Shown here piece by piece: positions 1 through 9,662 of a stretch of DNA of 64,000 bases; within the stretch, counting starts at the first letter, position 1; each line of letters opens with the position of its first letter. Made by a program: the position numbers and the translations under genes. A model generated the notes under the pieces. That model was not told the DNA's origin, ran no database searches, and worked only from the letters and a program-made list of their open reading frames with translations. Source of the stretch: Aldehydirespirator sp965221185 (GTDB lineage Bacteria > Actinomycetota > Acidimicrobiia > Acidimicrobiales > Aldehydirespiratoraceae); NCBI GenBank assembly GCA_965221185.1, contig OZ244866.1, positions 1,736,001-1,800,000 of the forward strand, read 5' to 3'.

Positions 1-155
1 ACCAGCTCCTCCTTGTCGGCGCGATCCACTAGGCGGTGGACCTCGGCCAGCATGAACTGCTGGATCGACTGATTCCGGGCCCGTGCCCGGCGGCGGATCT
101 CCGCGTACACCGGCTCGGGAATGTTGCGAATCTGGATCGTCGGCATGGCCTCCAT
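1..155 (-). CDS. FitA-like ribbon-helix-helix antitoxin, cut by window edge
   Basis: This gene runs off the left edge; about 51 codons are visible and the C-terminus is missing. The reading starts MEAMPTIQIRNIPEPVY and continues with an Arg-rich helix and NQSIQQFMLAEV. That beta-strand plus two-helix layout (T-I-Q-I-R-N-I-P, then R-A-R-A-R-N-Q-S) is typical of FitA/VapB-type ribbon-helix-helix antitoxins, which bind their own promoter and neutralise a PIN-domain RNase toxin. ATG at 155 is chosen because AAGGAGG lies 9 bases upstream; a second in-frame ATG is at 146. The toxin gene would be expected just beyond the window on the same strand, which cannot be checked here. An AT-rich palindrome at 194-216 is a good candidate operator. 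Confidence 0.72.
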   Translation of the reverse strand, partial: MEAMPTIQIRNIPEPVYAEIRRRARARNQSIQQFMLAEVHRLVDRADKEEL

Positions 156-193
156 TGTAGATCGCCTCCTTCACGGACTGGCTGTAGATGCCA

Positions 194-216
194 ATATAAT
201 AGCGCAACTAGAATAT
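194..216. promoter_or_regulatory. Candidate autoregulatory operator of the antitoxin
   Basis: An AT-rich inverted repeat in otherwise GC-rich DNA: left arm ATATaaTAG, 5-base centre, right arm CTAgaATAT, with 7 of 9 arm positions pairing. It lies 39-61 bases upstream of the antitoxin ATG and overlaps the only AT-rich promoter-like stretch in this intergenic region. Ribbon-helix-helix antitoxins usually bind such palindromes. The operator role is inference. The rest of 217-396 shows nothing recognisable. Confidence 0.45.
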
Positions 217-396
217 CATGAAACAACATTCGCCTCGTGTGCGACCAGGTGTGTGCGGGCGCCGCTCCGCGACATCCCGGTGCTCTCAGCAAGCACATGG
301 CTCCGCCATCAACGGCGGCGCCTCCTGCCAGTAGGCCGAGCCGAGACCACGATCACCAGCCGCCAGCCTCGCTCCTTCCAAGGGTGTTCACGCACG

Positions 397-414
397 CCTA
401 ATCGCTCTGCCTCT
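397..414 (-). repeat. Solo end of the dispersed AGAGGCC element (S4, degenerate)
   Basis: Read on the minus strand this is AGAGGCAGAGCGATTAGG, matching 15 of 18 bases of the conserved end of the dispersed element found at E1-E7. No core or second end is present. It sits just upstream of hisI. It may be a decayed relic or a chance match. Confidence 0.35.
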
Positions 415-445
415 TAGGCTGGCAGGTATGACTGGAGTGCCGATC

Positions 446-802
446 ATGGCCAGCGACAAATCCCTCGCGGCTATCAAGTACGACGCCGACGGGCTGGTGC
501 CCGCCATCGTGCAGGACGCTTCCACGAGGGCGGTGCTGACGATGGCGTGGATGAGCGCCGAGACTCTGGCTTTGACCCTGGCCGAGGGCCGGACCGTGTT
601 CTGGAGCCGCTCCCGCCAGGAGGTGTGGCGCAAGGGCGAGACCTCCGGCGAGAGGCAGTGGGTGCGAGAGGCGTACTACGACTGCGACGGCGACACCCTG
701 CTGTTCGAGGTCGACCAGGACGGCGGCGGCGCCTGCCACACCGGCAACTACTCGTGCTTTTTCCGGTCCTTCGACGGCTCTGCTGCAGCTGACAACGGCT
801 GA
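446..802 (+). CDS. hisI: Phosphoribosyl-AMP cyclohydrolase
   Basis: HisI opens the purine ring of phosphoribosyl-AMP in histidine biosynthesis, a cytoplasmic Zn/Mg enzyme. The family signature is clear: WSRSRQEVW-KGETSGE, then YYDCDGDTLLF with the metal-binding Asp/Cys residues, and GACHTGNYSCFF near the C-terminus with the two conserved Cys. At 118 residues it is a stand-alone HisI without a HisE domain. ATG 446 is preferred because GGAG lies 8 bases upstream and the N-terminus then fits the family; ATG at 428 would add 6 residues but has a GGCAGG directly against it. trpE follows after 15 bases, so histidine and tryptophan genes probably share a transcript. Confidence 0.93.
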   Translation: MASDKSLAAIKYDADGLVPAIVQDASTRAVLTMAWMSAETLALTLAEGRTVFWSRSRQEVWRKGETSGERQWVREAYYDCDGDTLLFEVDQDGGGACHTGNYSCFFRSFDGSAAADNG

Positions 803-817
803 CGGCCCAGGCGCGCC

Positions 818-2359
818 ATGCATCAGCCCACCCAAGAAGCGTTCCGGGAGCTGGCCCGCGCCTACCGGGTGGTTCCGGTATGGCGGGAGGTTCTGGCCGA
901 CCTGACCACGCCGGTGGCCGCCTTCGCCCGGGTGGTCGGGTCCGGCGACGGCTTCCTGCTGGAGTCGGTGGAGCACGGCGAGCGCTGGAGCCGGTGGTCG
1001 TTCATGGGCCGCAACCCCATCGCCACGCTGGTGGTCCGGGGCCGCCAGGTGGATGTGACCGGCAGCCTCGGCGTGGATATTCCGAGGAACGAGGGCATCC
1101 TCGCCGCGCTGGAGGTGCTGCTGGACCACTACCGGGCCCCCTCGATCGAGGGACTCCCGCCGCTGCACGGCGGCCTGGTTGGATACCTCGGCTACGACGT
1201 CGTGCGCGAGGTGGAGCACCTGCCCGATGTGCCCCCTGACGACTCCGGCCACCCCGACGCGGTGATGTCGCTGATCGGCGAGCTGGCCGTGTACGACCAC
1301 TGGCGCCAGCGGGCCACCCTGATCTCCAACGTGCTGGTTCCCGCCGGCGCCGACGACCGGCTCATCGACCGGCTCTACTACGAGGCCGTGCTGCGGGTGG
1401 AGGCGATCGCGGCCGACGGCGCCAAGCCTCTGGACGAGCCCCTGGTGGCGCCGCCCGACGTCTCGGGCGCCGGAGCATCGGAACCGGTGGCCACCACCTC
1501 CACCATGGGGCTCGAGCACTACTCCCTGGCGGTGGAGACCGCCCGCGAGTACATCTTCGCCGGCGACGCTTTCCAGGTGGTCCTGTCCCAGCGCTTCGAC
1601 TTCGATCTGGGCGCCGACGCCTTCGACGCCTACCGGGTGCTGCGCCAGGTGAACCCCAGCCCCTACATGTACTTCCTTCGCCACCACGGCCTTGAGGTGG
1701 TGGGCGGATCGCCCGAGCCCATGGTGCAGCTCCTCGACGGCAAGGTGATCAGCCGCCCCATCGCAGGCACCAGGCGGCGGGGCCGCACCGACGCCGAGGA
1801 CCGCCGCCTGGGCGCCGAGCTGGCCGAGCACCCCAAGGAGGTGGCCGAGCACGTCATGCTCGTAGACCTGGCCCGCAACGACGTGGGACGGGTGGTGGAG
1901 TTCGGAACCCTCAACCTAGATGAGATGATGACCCTTGAGCGCTACAGCCACGTGATGCACCTGACCTCACAGGTGTCGGGGCGGCTGGCACAGGGGGCCA
2001 CGCCCATCGACGTGCTGCGGGCCACCCTGCCGGCGGGCACGGTGTCGGGCGCGCCGAAGGTGCGGGCCATGGAGATCATCGACGAGCTGGAGCCGGTCAA
2101 GCGCGGACCGTACGCCGGCGTGGTCGGCTACATCGACTTCTCGGGCAACATCGACACCGCCATCACCATCCGCACCATGCTCGTGCGCGACGGCCGGGCG
2201 TCGGTCCAGGCCGGCGCAGGCATCGTGGCCGACTCGGTGGCCGCGGAGGAGCACGCCGAGTGCGAGAACAAGGCCAAGGCCCTGCTGGCCGCGGTCGGTG
2301 CGGCCCGGCGCATGACCGAGGCCCGCAACAAGGCCCGCAACAAGGCGCGCCTTCAGTGA
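818..2359 (+). CDS. trpE: Anthranilate synthase component I
   Basis: TrpE converts chorismate to anthranilate using ammonia supplied by TrpG. The 513-residue protein has the usual length. LLES at residues 47-50 matches the tryptophan feedback-binding site, and the chorismate-binding domain shows GGSPEPMV, SRPIAGTRRRG, DLARNDVGRV and GTVSGAPKVRAMEII. The tail carries a duplicated Asn-Lys-Ala-Arg stretch. No trpG, trpD or trpC is present in the window, so those steps are encoded elsewhere. The stop overlaps the GTG start of the next gene in a GTGA arrangement, implying translational coupling to a ygfZ-like gene. Confidence 0.95.
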   Translation: MHQPTQEAFRELARAYRVVPVWREVLADLTTPVAAFARVVGSGDGFLLESVEHGERWSRWSFMGRNPIATLVVRGRQVDVTGSLGVDIPRNEGILAALEVLLDHYRAPSIEGLPPLHGGLVGYLGYDVVREVEHLPDVPPDDSGHPDAVMSLIGELAVYDHWRQRATLISNVLVPAGADDRLIDRLYYEAVLRVEAIAADGAKPLDEPLVAPPDVSGAGASEPVATTSTMGLEHYSLAVETAREYIFAGDAFQVVLSQRFDFDLGADAFDAYRVLRQVNPSPYMYFLRHHGLEVVGGSPEPMVQLLDGKVISRPIAGTRRRGRTDAEDRRLGAELAEHPKEVAEHVMLVDLARNDVGRVVEFGTLNLDEMMTLERYSHVMHLTSQVSGRLAQGATPIDVLRATLPAGTVSGAPKVRAMEIIDELEPVKRGPYAGVVGYIDFSGNIDTAITIRTMLVRDGRASVQAGAGIVADSVAAEEHAECENKAKALLAAVGAARRMTEARNKARNKARLQ

Positions 2360-3225
2360 CGGCGGTCGCAGCGCTGGCGTCGAGGGACGCTGTGCTGGTC
2401 ACCGGGACCGACGCAGCGCCCTACCTGCAGGGCCAGATCTCGCAGGATGTCGAAGCGGTGGCCCCAGGGACTTCCGCGTGGTCGCTGGTGCTTGCGCCGC
2501 AGGGCAAGGTGGACGCCTGGTTCCGGCTCACCCGCCGCGACGACGGCAGCTTCGTGCTCGACGTCGACGCCGGGTTCGGCGAAGTGCTGACTTCCCGCCT
2601 GGAGCGCTTCCGCCTGCGGGTGGACGTGTCGTTCGAGAGCCTCAAGGGCTGGCGGATGTTGTCGGCGCGCGGCGATGCCGCCAAAGATCCCCGGCTGGAC
2701 GCCGTGCATGCCGAGGTGCGGGCGGCCGTCACCTGGCCGGGCTTCTCAGGCATCGACCTGCTCGGACCGGACGTGAGATCGCCGGTGGGCCTGACCCTCG
2801 CCGGCGCAGATGACTGGGAGGTGGCCCGCATCAGGGCCGGCTGGCCGGCCATGGGCTGCGAACTGACCGAGCGCACCATCCCAGCCGAGGTCGGGGGCCT
2901 GTTGGAGTCGTCGGTGAGTTTCACCAAGGGCTGCTACACGGGCCAGGAGCTGGTGGCCCGCATCGACAGCCGGGGCGGCAACGTGCCCCGTCCGCTGCGG
3001 CTGCTGGAGATTCTCGGCCGTGACGGCGAGGTGTCGCCCGGCGCGGCGATAACCGTCGACGGCAAGGCGGTCGGGGAGGTCACGTCGGCCGCGGCGGACG
3101 CAGCCTCGGGCGTGACCGTGGCGCTGGGATCCGTTCATCGGCGGGTGGAGCCTCCCGCCCCGGCGACCGTCGCCGGCATGCCGGCCACCGTGCTGGCCAC
3201 ACCGGCGAGCGCTCCCGAGCGCTAG
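2356..3225 (+). CDS. ygfZ: YgfZ/GcvT-like folate-binding protein
   Basis: The protein belongs to the YgfZ family of folate-binding proteins, which assist assembly or repair of certain Fe-S enzymes and tRNA thiolation. The diagnostic KGCYTGQE motif is present (about residue 195), followed by a short GcvT-like C-terminal beta domain. GTG 2356 is chosen because it overlaps the trpE stop (GTGA) and gives a normal N-terminus reading TAVAALASRDAVLVTG; the frame is open further upstream but overlaps trpE. Length is 289 residues, slightly short but within the family. The dispersed element E1 begins 23 bases after the stop. Confidence 0.88.
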   Translation: MTAVAALASRDAVLVTGTDAAPYLQGQISQDVEAVAPGTSAWSLVLAPQGKVDAWFRLTRRDDGSFVLDVDAGFGEVLTSRLERFRLRVDVSFESLKGWRMLSARGDAAKDPRLDAVHAEVRAAVTWPGFSGIDLLGPDVRSPVGLTLAGADDWEVARIRAGWPAMGCELTERTIPAEVGGLLESSVSFTKGCYTGQELVARIDSRGGNVPRPLRLLEILGRDGEVSPGAAITVDGKAVGEVTSAAADAASGVTVALGSVHRRVEPPAPATVAGMPATVLATPASAPER

Positions 3226-3248
3226 GGGCCAGGCCCACGAGGCCTCTT

Positions 3249-3655
3249 AGAGGCCGAGCGGATAGGCCGCGATTCACGTACGAATCAGCGGGGCGTTGAG
3301 CGAGGCCCCCGGGCCGAGCGGCCCGTGAGCGCAGCGAGCAAGAGCGGGAAGCACGCCCGAGCGGCCCGTGAGCGCAGCGAGCAAGAGCGGGAAGCACGCC
3401 CGAGCGGCCCGTGAGCGCAGCGAGCAAGAGCGGGAAGCACGCCCGAGCGGCCCGTGAGCGCAGCGAGCAAGAGCGGGAAGCACGCCCGAGCGGCCCGTGA
3501 GCGCAGCGAGCAAGAGCGGGAAGCACGCCCGAGCGGCCCGTGAGCGCAGCGAGCAAGAGCGGGAAGCACGCCCGAGCGGCCCGTGAGCGCAGCGAGCAAG
3601 AGCGGGAACCACAACGCTGCGGCGCGAGGCGGCGGCACCTATCCGCGTGGCCTCT
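3249..3655 (-). repeat. AGAGGCC element copy E1, with tandemly amplified core
   Basis: A non-coding element fills most of the 529-base gap between ygfZ and the dnaJ-like gene. The end near ygfZ is AGAGGCCGAGCGGATAGG (3249-3266); the far end (3638-3655) is its inverted copy with 16 of 18 matches. Between them lies the core shared with E2-E7, expanded here to seven tandem units. Consensus orientation is minus, so relative to the plus-strand neighbours it is placed as all other copies are: conserved end at the upstream gene's stop, other end before the next start. The remainder of the gap (3656-3754) shows nothing recognisable. Confidence 0.85.
3315..3608. repeat. Seven tandem copies of a 43-base unit
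   Basis: Units begin at 3315, 3358, 3401, 3444, 3487, 3530 and 3573 with the start CGAGCGGCCCGTGAGCGCAG. The first six are 43 bases and essentially identical; the seventh breaks off after 36 bases. There are no unique spacers, so this is a direct tandem array rather than CRISPR. Because 43 is not a multiple of three, a reading frame entering the array cycles through all three frames; long minus-strand frames here are artefacts of the repeat. Confidence 0.95.
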
Positions 3656-3754
3656 CAGTGCGTCCTGAACCGAAATCAGAAGAGAAACCCGTCGTATAGC
3701 TGCAAAACCCGTGCAGATTTTCGGGGCAACGCGGCGCGGGCCTACCATGGCGGG

Positions 3755-4282
3755 GTGGATCCGTATGCGGTGCTGGGTGTGGCCCGCGACGCTCCCGTCG
3801 AAGACATCCGCCGGGCCTATGTGGCCCTGGCTCGCCGCACCCATCCCGACGTGCGGGGCGACGACCCCGCAGCGGATGAGCAGATGCGCCGCATCAACCT
3901 GGCCTGGGAGATGCTGTCCGACGCGAACTCACGGGCCGCCCTCGACCGTCGCCTGAGTCCCCAGCCGCAGCCGCAGCCGCGGGCCGAGCCGCCCCGCGCC
4001 CCCCGCCGCAGCGACGACAGCTTCGTCGACGACGTCGACTTCGGCCACGACGACTTCGACGCCGACGACCGGCCCATCACCGGGGGTGACCTTCCGAGCT
4101 GGATGCGCCTGGGCGCGCCGGCCGCTTTCGTGATCGGCATCTTCGCGGTGATCCTCGGGGTGCTGGCCGGCGGGTTCGTGCTCGTGCGGCTCGGGCTGCT
4201 CTCGCTGGGCCTGTCGGTGCTGCTATTCATGCTGTCACCGTTCGTGGTGCTGATCCGCAGCCGGGGCGGCCCACTGCGCTAG
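3755..4282 (+). CDS. DnaJ-domain membrane protein
   Basis: Residues 1-65 form a J domain (DPYAVLGVARDAPVEDIRRA, then THPDV containing the HPD motif that stimulates DnaK ATPase). A Gln/Pro- and Asp-rich linker follows, then two adjacent hydrophobic segments (about 120-168) ending in RSRGGPLR. It lacks the Gly/Phe and zinc-finger regions of DnaJ, so it is a type III J protein that would recruit DnaK to the membrane. GTG 3755 is preferred because the J domain begins immediately after it; an upstream extension would run through the spacer beyond E1. Client and partner are unknown. Confidence 0.82.
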   Translation: MDPYAVLGVARDAPVEDIRRAYVALARRTHPDVRGDDPAADEQMRRINLAWEMLSDANSRAALDRRLSPQPQPQPRAEPPRAPRRSDDSFVDDVDFGHDDFDADDRPITGGDLPSWMRLGAPAAFVIGIFAVILGVLAGGFVLVRLGLLSLGLSVLLFMLSPFVVLIRSRGGPLR

Positions 4283-4335
4283 GCGCAACGACAGCAATCA
4301 GGCCGCGGCAGGCCCGCAGCCACTAGCGTCGAAGC

Positions 4336-5024
4336 GTGTTCGTGAAGATCTGCGGTACTACCAGCGAGGACGACGCGCTGCTGGCGGTGGCCATGGGGGC
4401 CGACGCGGTGGGGTTCATTTTCGCGCCCTCGCCCCGCCAGGTGTCGATGGACAGGGTGCGGGACATCGTCCGCCGCCTGCCCAGCGACGTGCTCAGCGTG
4501 GGTGTGTTCCGCAACGAGCTGGCGTCGCGGGTCGTGAAGATCACCTCCGACGCCCGCCTGGGAGCGGCCCAGCTGTCCGGCCACGAGTCGCCCGAGGACA
4601 CCGCTTGGGTGGCCGAGAGGGTGCCCGTGACCGTAAAGGCCTTCCCCGCCGGCCATGAGGGCCTCCAGCACCTGGGCGACTACGGCGCCGACGTGGTGAT
4701 GATCGACAACGAGCGGCCCGGCTCCGGCGAGGTGTTCGACTGGTCGCTGGCGGAGGGCGCCCCGCTGGCGGGGCACCGGCTGCTCCTGGCGGGCGGCCTC
4801 GATGCCGACAACGTGGCCGGAGCCATCCGCCGGGTGCAGCCGTGGGGAGTGGATGTGGCCACCGGCGTGGAGAGCCGCCCGGGCCGCAAGGACCCGGCCC
4901 GGCTGCGAGCCTTCATCGAGGCGGCCAAGTCGACCCGGACCCAGCGCGCCGACGGCGACCCGAACGCAGGCAGCGAACCTCGACGAGCCGCCACTTCCGG
5001 ACCGTACGACTGGGAACAGGACCG

Positions 5025-5028
<4 letters not shown>
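4336..5028 (+). CDS. trpF: Phosphoribosylanthranilate isomerase
   Basis: TrpF carries out the Amadori rearrangement of phosphoribosylanthranilate in tryptophan synthesis. The TIM-barrel family features are visible: FVKICGTTS with the catalytic Cys at the N-terminus, GADAVGFIFAPSPRQV, LAGGLDADNV and GVDVATGVESRPGRKD, the last forming the phosphate-binding end. The protein is 230 residues, with about 30 low-conservation residues after the barrel. The start is GTG. The stop overlaps the trpB start by 4 bases (GTGA). An actinobacterial PriA-type bifunctional isomerase would be the alternative, but the CGTT N-terminus is that of TrpF. Confidence 0.93.
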
Positions 5029-6196
<1,168 letters not shown>

Positions 6197-6200
<4 letters not shown>

Positions 6201-7030
6201 CCGGCGCCGGGCCCGAGGCGGCGGAGGCAAGCACCGGCGGCTGGGGTGCGCTGGAAAGCGCCCTGCGCGGCCGCCGAGACTCGGGAGGCAAGTGCCTGGT
6301 GCCCTATCTCACCGGCGGCCTCGGCGACGACTGGCTCGAGACCATCTGCGCGGTGGCCGGGGCCGGAGCCGACGCCATCGAGATCGGGGTGCCGTTCTCT
6401 GACCCGGTGATGGACGGAACTGTCATCCAGCGGGCCAACGACCGGGCCCTGGCCGAAGGCGCCACACCGCAGTCCATCCTGGCCGCGGTGCGGGGCGCCG
6501 CAGCCGACATCGGCGTGCCCACCGCAGTGATGACCTACGTGAACATCGCCCACCACATGGGATACGAGCGATTCGCCTCGTCGCTGGCCACCGCCGGGAT
6601 CAGCGGGTGCATCCTGCCCGACCTGCCCCTGGAGGAAGTGGGGGAGTGGGCGCAGTGCGCGGACGCGGCCGGGGTGGAGACGGTGCTGCTGGCCGCGCCC
6701 ACTGCGCCCGACGAGCGGCTGCCCCGCATCTGCGCCCGATCCCGGGGCTTCGTGTACGGGGTGGGTCTGATGGGCATCACCGGAGTGCGCGCGGAGCTGG
6801 CCGCCAGCGCAACCCGCACCGCGGCCCGACTCAAGGCGGTCACCGACCGGCCTGTGCTGGTGGGAGTGGGCGTGAGCACGCCGGCCCAGGCCGCCGAAGT
6901 GTGCGAGGTAGCCGACGGGGCGGTCGTCGGATCGGCCATCGTAGCCCGCATGCTGGAGCGCGCCGGACCAGAAGGCGTGGCCGCGCTGGTGGCCGAATTC
7001 CGCTCAGCCCTCGACACGGCCCACAGCTAG
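6197..7030 (+). CDS. trpA: Tryptophan synthase alpha chain
   Basis: TrpA cleaves indole-3-glycerol phosphate and channels indole to TrpB. The motif IEIGVPFSDP carries the catalytic Glu, with the second acid in the following DG segment, and PDLPLEE and GVGVSTPAQA belong to the phosphate-binding barrel. GTG 6197 overlaps the trpB stop (GTGA), giving 277 residues, the normal size. The cluster is missing trpC, so the substrate is made by a product encoded elsewhere. Confidence 0.95.
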
Positions 7031-7054
7031 CCGCCCCGACCGTAGGGTCTGGCC

Positions 7055-8869
7055 ATGGGTCGGCGAGGGCGGACGATGGACCACGACCTGATCGTGGTGG
7101 GCGGGGGCGCGGCCGGGCTGGGCGCGGTGCGGGCCGCGCTCTGGGCCGGCGCGGATGTGGCCATGGTCACCGACTCGGCGCCGGGCGGCGAATGCACCTT
7201 CACCGGCTGCGTGCCGTCCAAGACACTGCTGGCCGCAGCCCGCGACGGGCTGGACTTCGTCGAGGCCATGGCTCGGGTGCGAGCCACCGTCGAGCACATC
7301 GCGGCCACCGAGTCGGCCGAGGTGCTGCGGGCCGAGGGAGCCACCGTCATCGAAGGCCGGGCGCGCCTGGTCACCCACGACACGGTGGCGGTGGGGGACA
7401 GGCGTATAACCGCACCCCGGATCGTGCTGGCCACCGGCTCAAGGCCCTCGCTGCCCGACACTCCGGGACTGGCCGAGGCCCAGCCGCTCACCAACGAAAC
7501 GGTGTTCGACCTGACCGAGGCCCCCAAGTCCCTAGGAATCATCGGCGGCGGCGCCACCGGCTGCGAGCTGGCCCAGGCCCTCGCCGCCTTCGGCACCGAG
7601 GTCACCCTGTTTGAACAGCGATCCCAGCTGCTGCCGTCGGAGGAGCCCGAAGCCGCGGCGACGGTAAGGGCAGCCCTACAGGACTGCGGCGTGCGGGTGC
7701 TGCGCTGCGTCAGGGTGGCGGCAGTGGAGTCTCTAGGTCCGGCGGGCGCCGGGGGCGCCGGCCCCTACAGAGTCCTTCGCAGGCACCGTCGCTCCGGAGG
7801 CTTGACCAATCCCGTGGTGGTTGAGCGGCTGCTGGTGGCTGCCGGGCGAACACCCGTAACCCAGGATCTGGGGCTCGAGGAGATGGGATTCAAGCGCGGC
7901 CCGCACGGAATCGTCATCACCGACTCCCGCCTCGCCACCTCCATCAAGGGCGTGTACGCCGCGGGCGACGTGACCGCCTGGCCGCCGCCACCACCAGCCG
8001 GAGGCCGCCGGTTCAAGGACCACCTAGTCGAGAGGGGAGTGATAGACGCCGCCGGACGGCTCAGGGCGCGTCCCGACAGTGAGCGGGTGCAGGCCGCGCT
8101 CGCGGACCTCGGCATCCGCACCGGCACGCTGGTACTCCCTGATGTCCGCTTCGGCCTGCGCTGGCGCCTTGCCGACAAGCGGCGTCGCTTCGAGCAGCGC
8201 GACCGGTGGCACTTCCACTTTCGGCGCCTGCGACACCGCAGCCGGGACCGCCAGGGGGCTGCGTTCACCACATTGCCGTCCCGAATGCTCCGCAGGGAGG
8301 AGCGCCGGGCACGGGTGAGACTGTCCCCCGGACGGGGCAGGCCGCGCCGTGCCGATCTCCGACGCCTGCTAGCGGGCGGGCCGAGGGCGATGCTGTCGCA
8401 CTCCGCCGATGAGATGGGCCGGATCGCGGCCGGGAACGCGCTCGGCAAGGGCCTCCGGGGCCGGTTCGGGGCCGGGATGGTGCCGAGAGTGGTCTTCACC
8501 GACCCCGAGGTGGCATCGGTTGGAGTGATCCCCTGGCACGCTCCGCCGGGCAGCCGGGTGGCCTACCTGCCGCTGGCTGAGGTGGACCGGGCCATCACCG
8601 ACGGGCGCACCGACGGCTTCATCGCCGTCGTGGCCGGGCCCCGCCGCCTGCTGCGCAACGCGGGCGGGGGCCGCATCCTGGGTGCCACCATCGTCGCGCC
8701 CCGCGCCGGCGAGATGATTCAGGAGATCGTGCTGGCCATGCGCACCAAGGCATTCGCCGGCCGCCTGGCCCAGGCCTCGCACGCCTACCCGACCTGGTCC
8801 GGCGGCGTCCAGAAGGCCGCGGCCCAGTTCTTCGGAGAGATCGAGGGCCGCCAAGCCCGTCGCGCCTAG
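7055..8869 (+). CDS. FAD-dependent pyridine nucleotide-disulfide oxidoreductase with large insertion
   Basis: The N-terminus has the FAD Rossmann motif (VVGGGAAGLGA) and a redox-active disulfide motif GGECTFTGCVPSKT with Cys47 and Cys52, as in dihydrolipoamide dehydrogenase and mercuric reductase. A second Rossmann motif (IIGGGATGCELA) binds NAD(P)H, VYAAGDVT binds FAD, and the C-terminal dimer domain contains SHAYPTWSGG. Between VYAAGDVT and SADEMGRIAAGNAL, where relatives have only a few residues, about 130 Arg-rich residues (roughly 312-443) are inserted in frame. In SHAYPTWSGG the usual final Glu of the catalytic HxxPTxSE is Gly. The substrate cannot be named. Start ATG 7055; ATG 7076 is an alternative. 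The stop overlaps the convergent SDR stop. Confidence 0.8.
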   Translation: MGRRGRTMDHDLIVVGGGAAGLGAVRAALWAGADVAMVTDSAPGGECTFTGCVPSKTLLAAARDGLDFVEAMARVRATVEHIAATESAEVLRAEGATVIEGRARLVTHDTVAVGDRRITAPRIVLATGSRPSLPDTPGLAEAQPLTNETVFDLTEAPKSLGIIGGGATGCELAQALAAFGTEVTLFEQRSQLLPSEEPEAAATVRAALQDCGVRVLRCVRVAAVESLGPAGAGGAGPYRVLRRHRRSGGLTNPVVVERLLVAAGRTPVTQDLGLEEMGFKRGPHGIVITDSRLATSIKGVYAAGDVTAWPPPPPAGGRRFKDHLVERGVIDAAGRLRARPDSERVQAALADLGIRTGTLVLPDVRFGLRWRLADKRRRFEQRDRWHFHFRRLRHRSRDRQGAAFTTLPSRMLRREERRARVRLSPGRGRPRRADLRRLLAGGPRAMLSHSADEMGRIAAGNALGKGLRGRFGAGMVPRVVFTDPEVASVGVIPWHAPPGSRVAYLPLAEVDRAITDGRTDGFIAVVAGPRRLLRNAGGGRILGATIVAPRAGEMIQEIVLAMRTKAFAGRLAQASHAYPTWSGGVQKAAAQFFGEIEGRQARRA

Positions 8870-9618
8870 CCGGCGGTGAGGCCCCCGTCGGCGCTGAGGA
8901 TGGCGCCGTGGATGCCGGGGCAGTCGGCGGAGGCCACGAAGGCGAACAGCGCGGCGATGTGCTCGGGCTGGCTCATCGGCTTGAAGGCGATGGTGCGGCG
9001 GACCAGGTGCCGGTCGCCGTCTGCGACCTGCTTGTAGTTCCGGATCATTGGGGTGTCCACGCCGCCGGGGGCGATGGCGTTGACCCGCACCGGCGTCTTG
9101 GCCAGCTCCATGGCCAGAGCCTTGGTCATCACCGCCACCGCGCCCTTGGTGGCGCAGTAGGGGACCGTGTAGGCCATCCCCTGAAGCCCGGCATTGGAGG
9201 CGATGTTCACGATGTTGCCGCCCGACTCCAGGAGGTGGGGGAGCGCGGCCTGGGTCAAGAAGAACATGCCCTTCACGTTCACGTCGAACATGCGGTCCCA
9301 GCCCTCCTCGGTGACGTCGGCCACCCGGTCCTGCCACGAGAGCCCGGCGATGTTGCCGAGCACGTCGATGCGCCCGAGAGTGTCAACGCAGGAAGCCGCG
9401 GCTGCCCGGCAGTCGGAGACGGACCCCAGATCGCAGTGCTGCGTCTCGATCCGGCCCCCCGAGCCGGTGATCTGCGAAGCGGTCTCGGCCAGCCCGTTGT
9501 CGTTCACATCCACTGCGAACACCTCGGCCCCCTCGGCGGCGAGACGGATCGACACTGCCCGTCCCATGCCCGAGGCTGCGCCGGTGATCAGCGCCACCTT
9601 CCCGTCAAATCGCCCCAT
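8866..9618 (-). CDS. Short-chain dehydrogenase/reductase
   Basis: A classical 250-residue SDR, an NAD(P)-dependent oxidoreductase. TGAASGMGRA is the nucleotide-binding TGxxxGxG, DVN after beta-2 favours NAD, NIAG follows beta-4, and the catalytic residues are Ser in VNIASNAG and YxxxK in YCATK. The C-terminal DGGLTAG is typical. The substrate is not predictable. Its stop codon overlaps that of the plus-strand flavoprotein by 4 bases, so the two genes converge without room for a separate terminator. Confidence 0.9.
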   Translation of the reverse strand: MGRFDGKVALITGAASGMGRAVSIRLAAEGAEVFAVDVNDNGLAETASQITGSGGRIETQHCDLGSVSDCRAAAASCVDTLGRIDVLGNIAGLSWQDRVADVTEEGWDRMFDVNVKGMFFLTQAALPHLLESGGNIVNIASNAGLQGMAYTVPYCATKGAVAVMTKALAMELAKTPVRVNAIAPGGVDTPMIRNYKQVADGDRHLVRRTIAFKPMSQPEHIAALFAFVASADCPGIHGAILSADGGLTAG

Positions 9619-9662
9619 GGAATCCTGCCTCTGCCGATTGGCGCCCTGTCCAGCGGCGGAGA

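Noticed and set aside
398..1852. Long minus-strand frame opposite hisI and trpE
   Set aside because: High GC keeps opposite frames open; the plus-strand genes show clear family motifs.
3315..3608. CRISPR array
   Set aside because: The units are directly contiguous with no unique spacers, and no cas gene is in the window.
3080..3844. Minus-strand protein made of repeated ALARCAHGPLG-type segments
   Set aside because: It is produced by the 43-base tandem array cycling through three frames; there is no ribosome site or homology.
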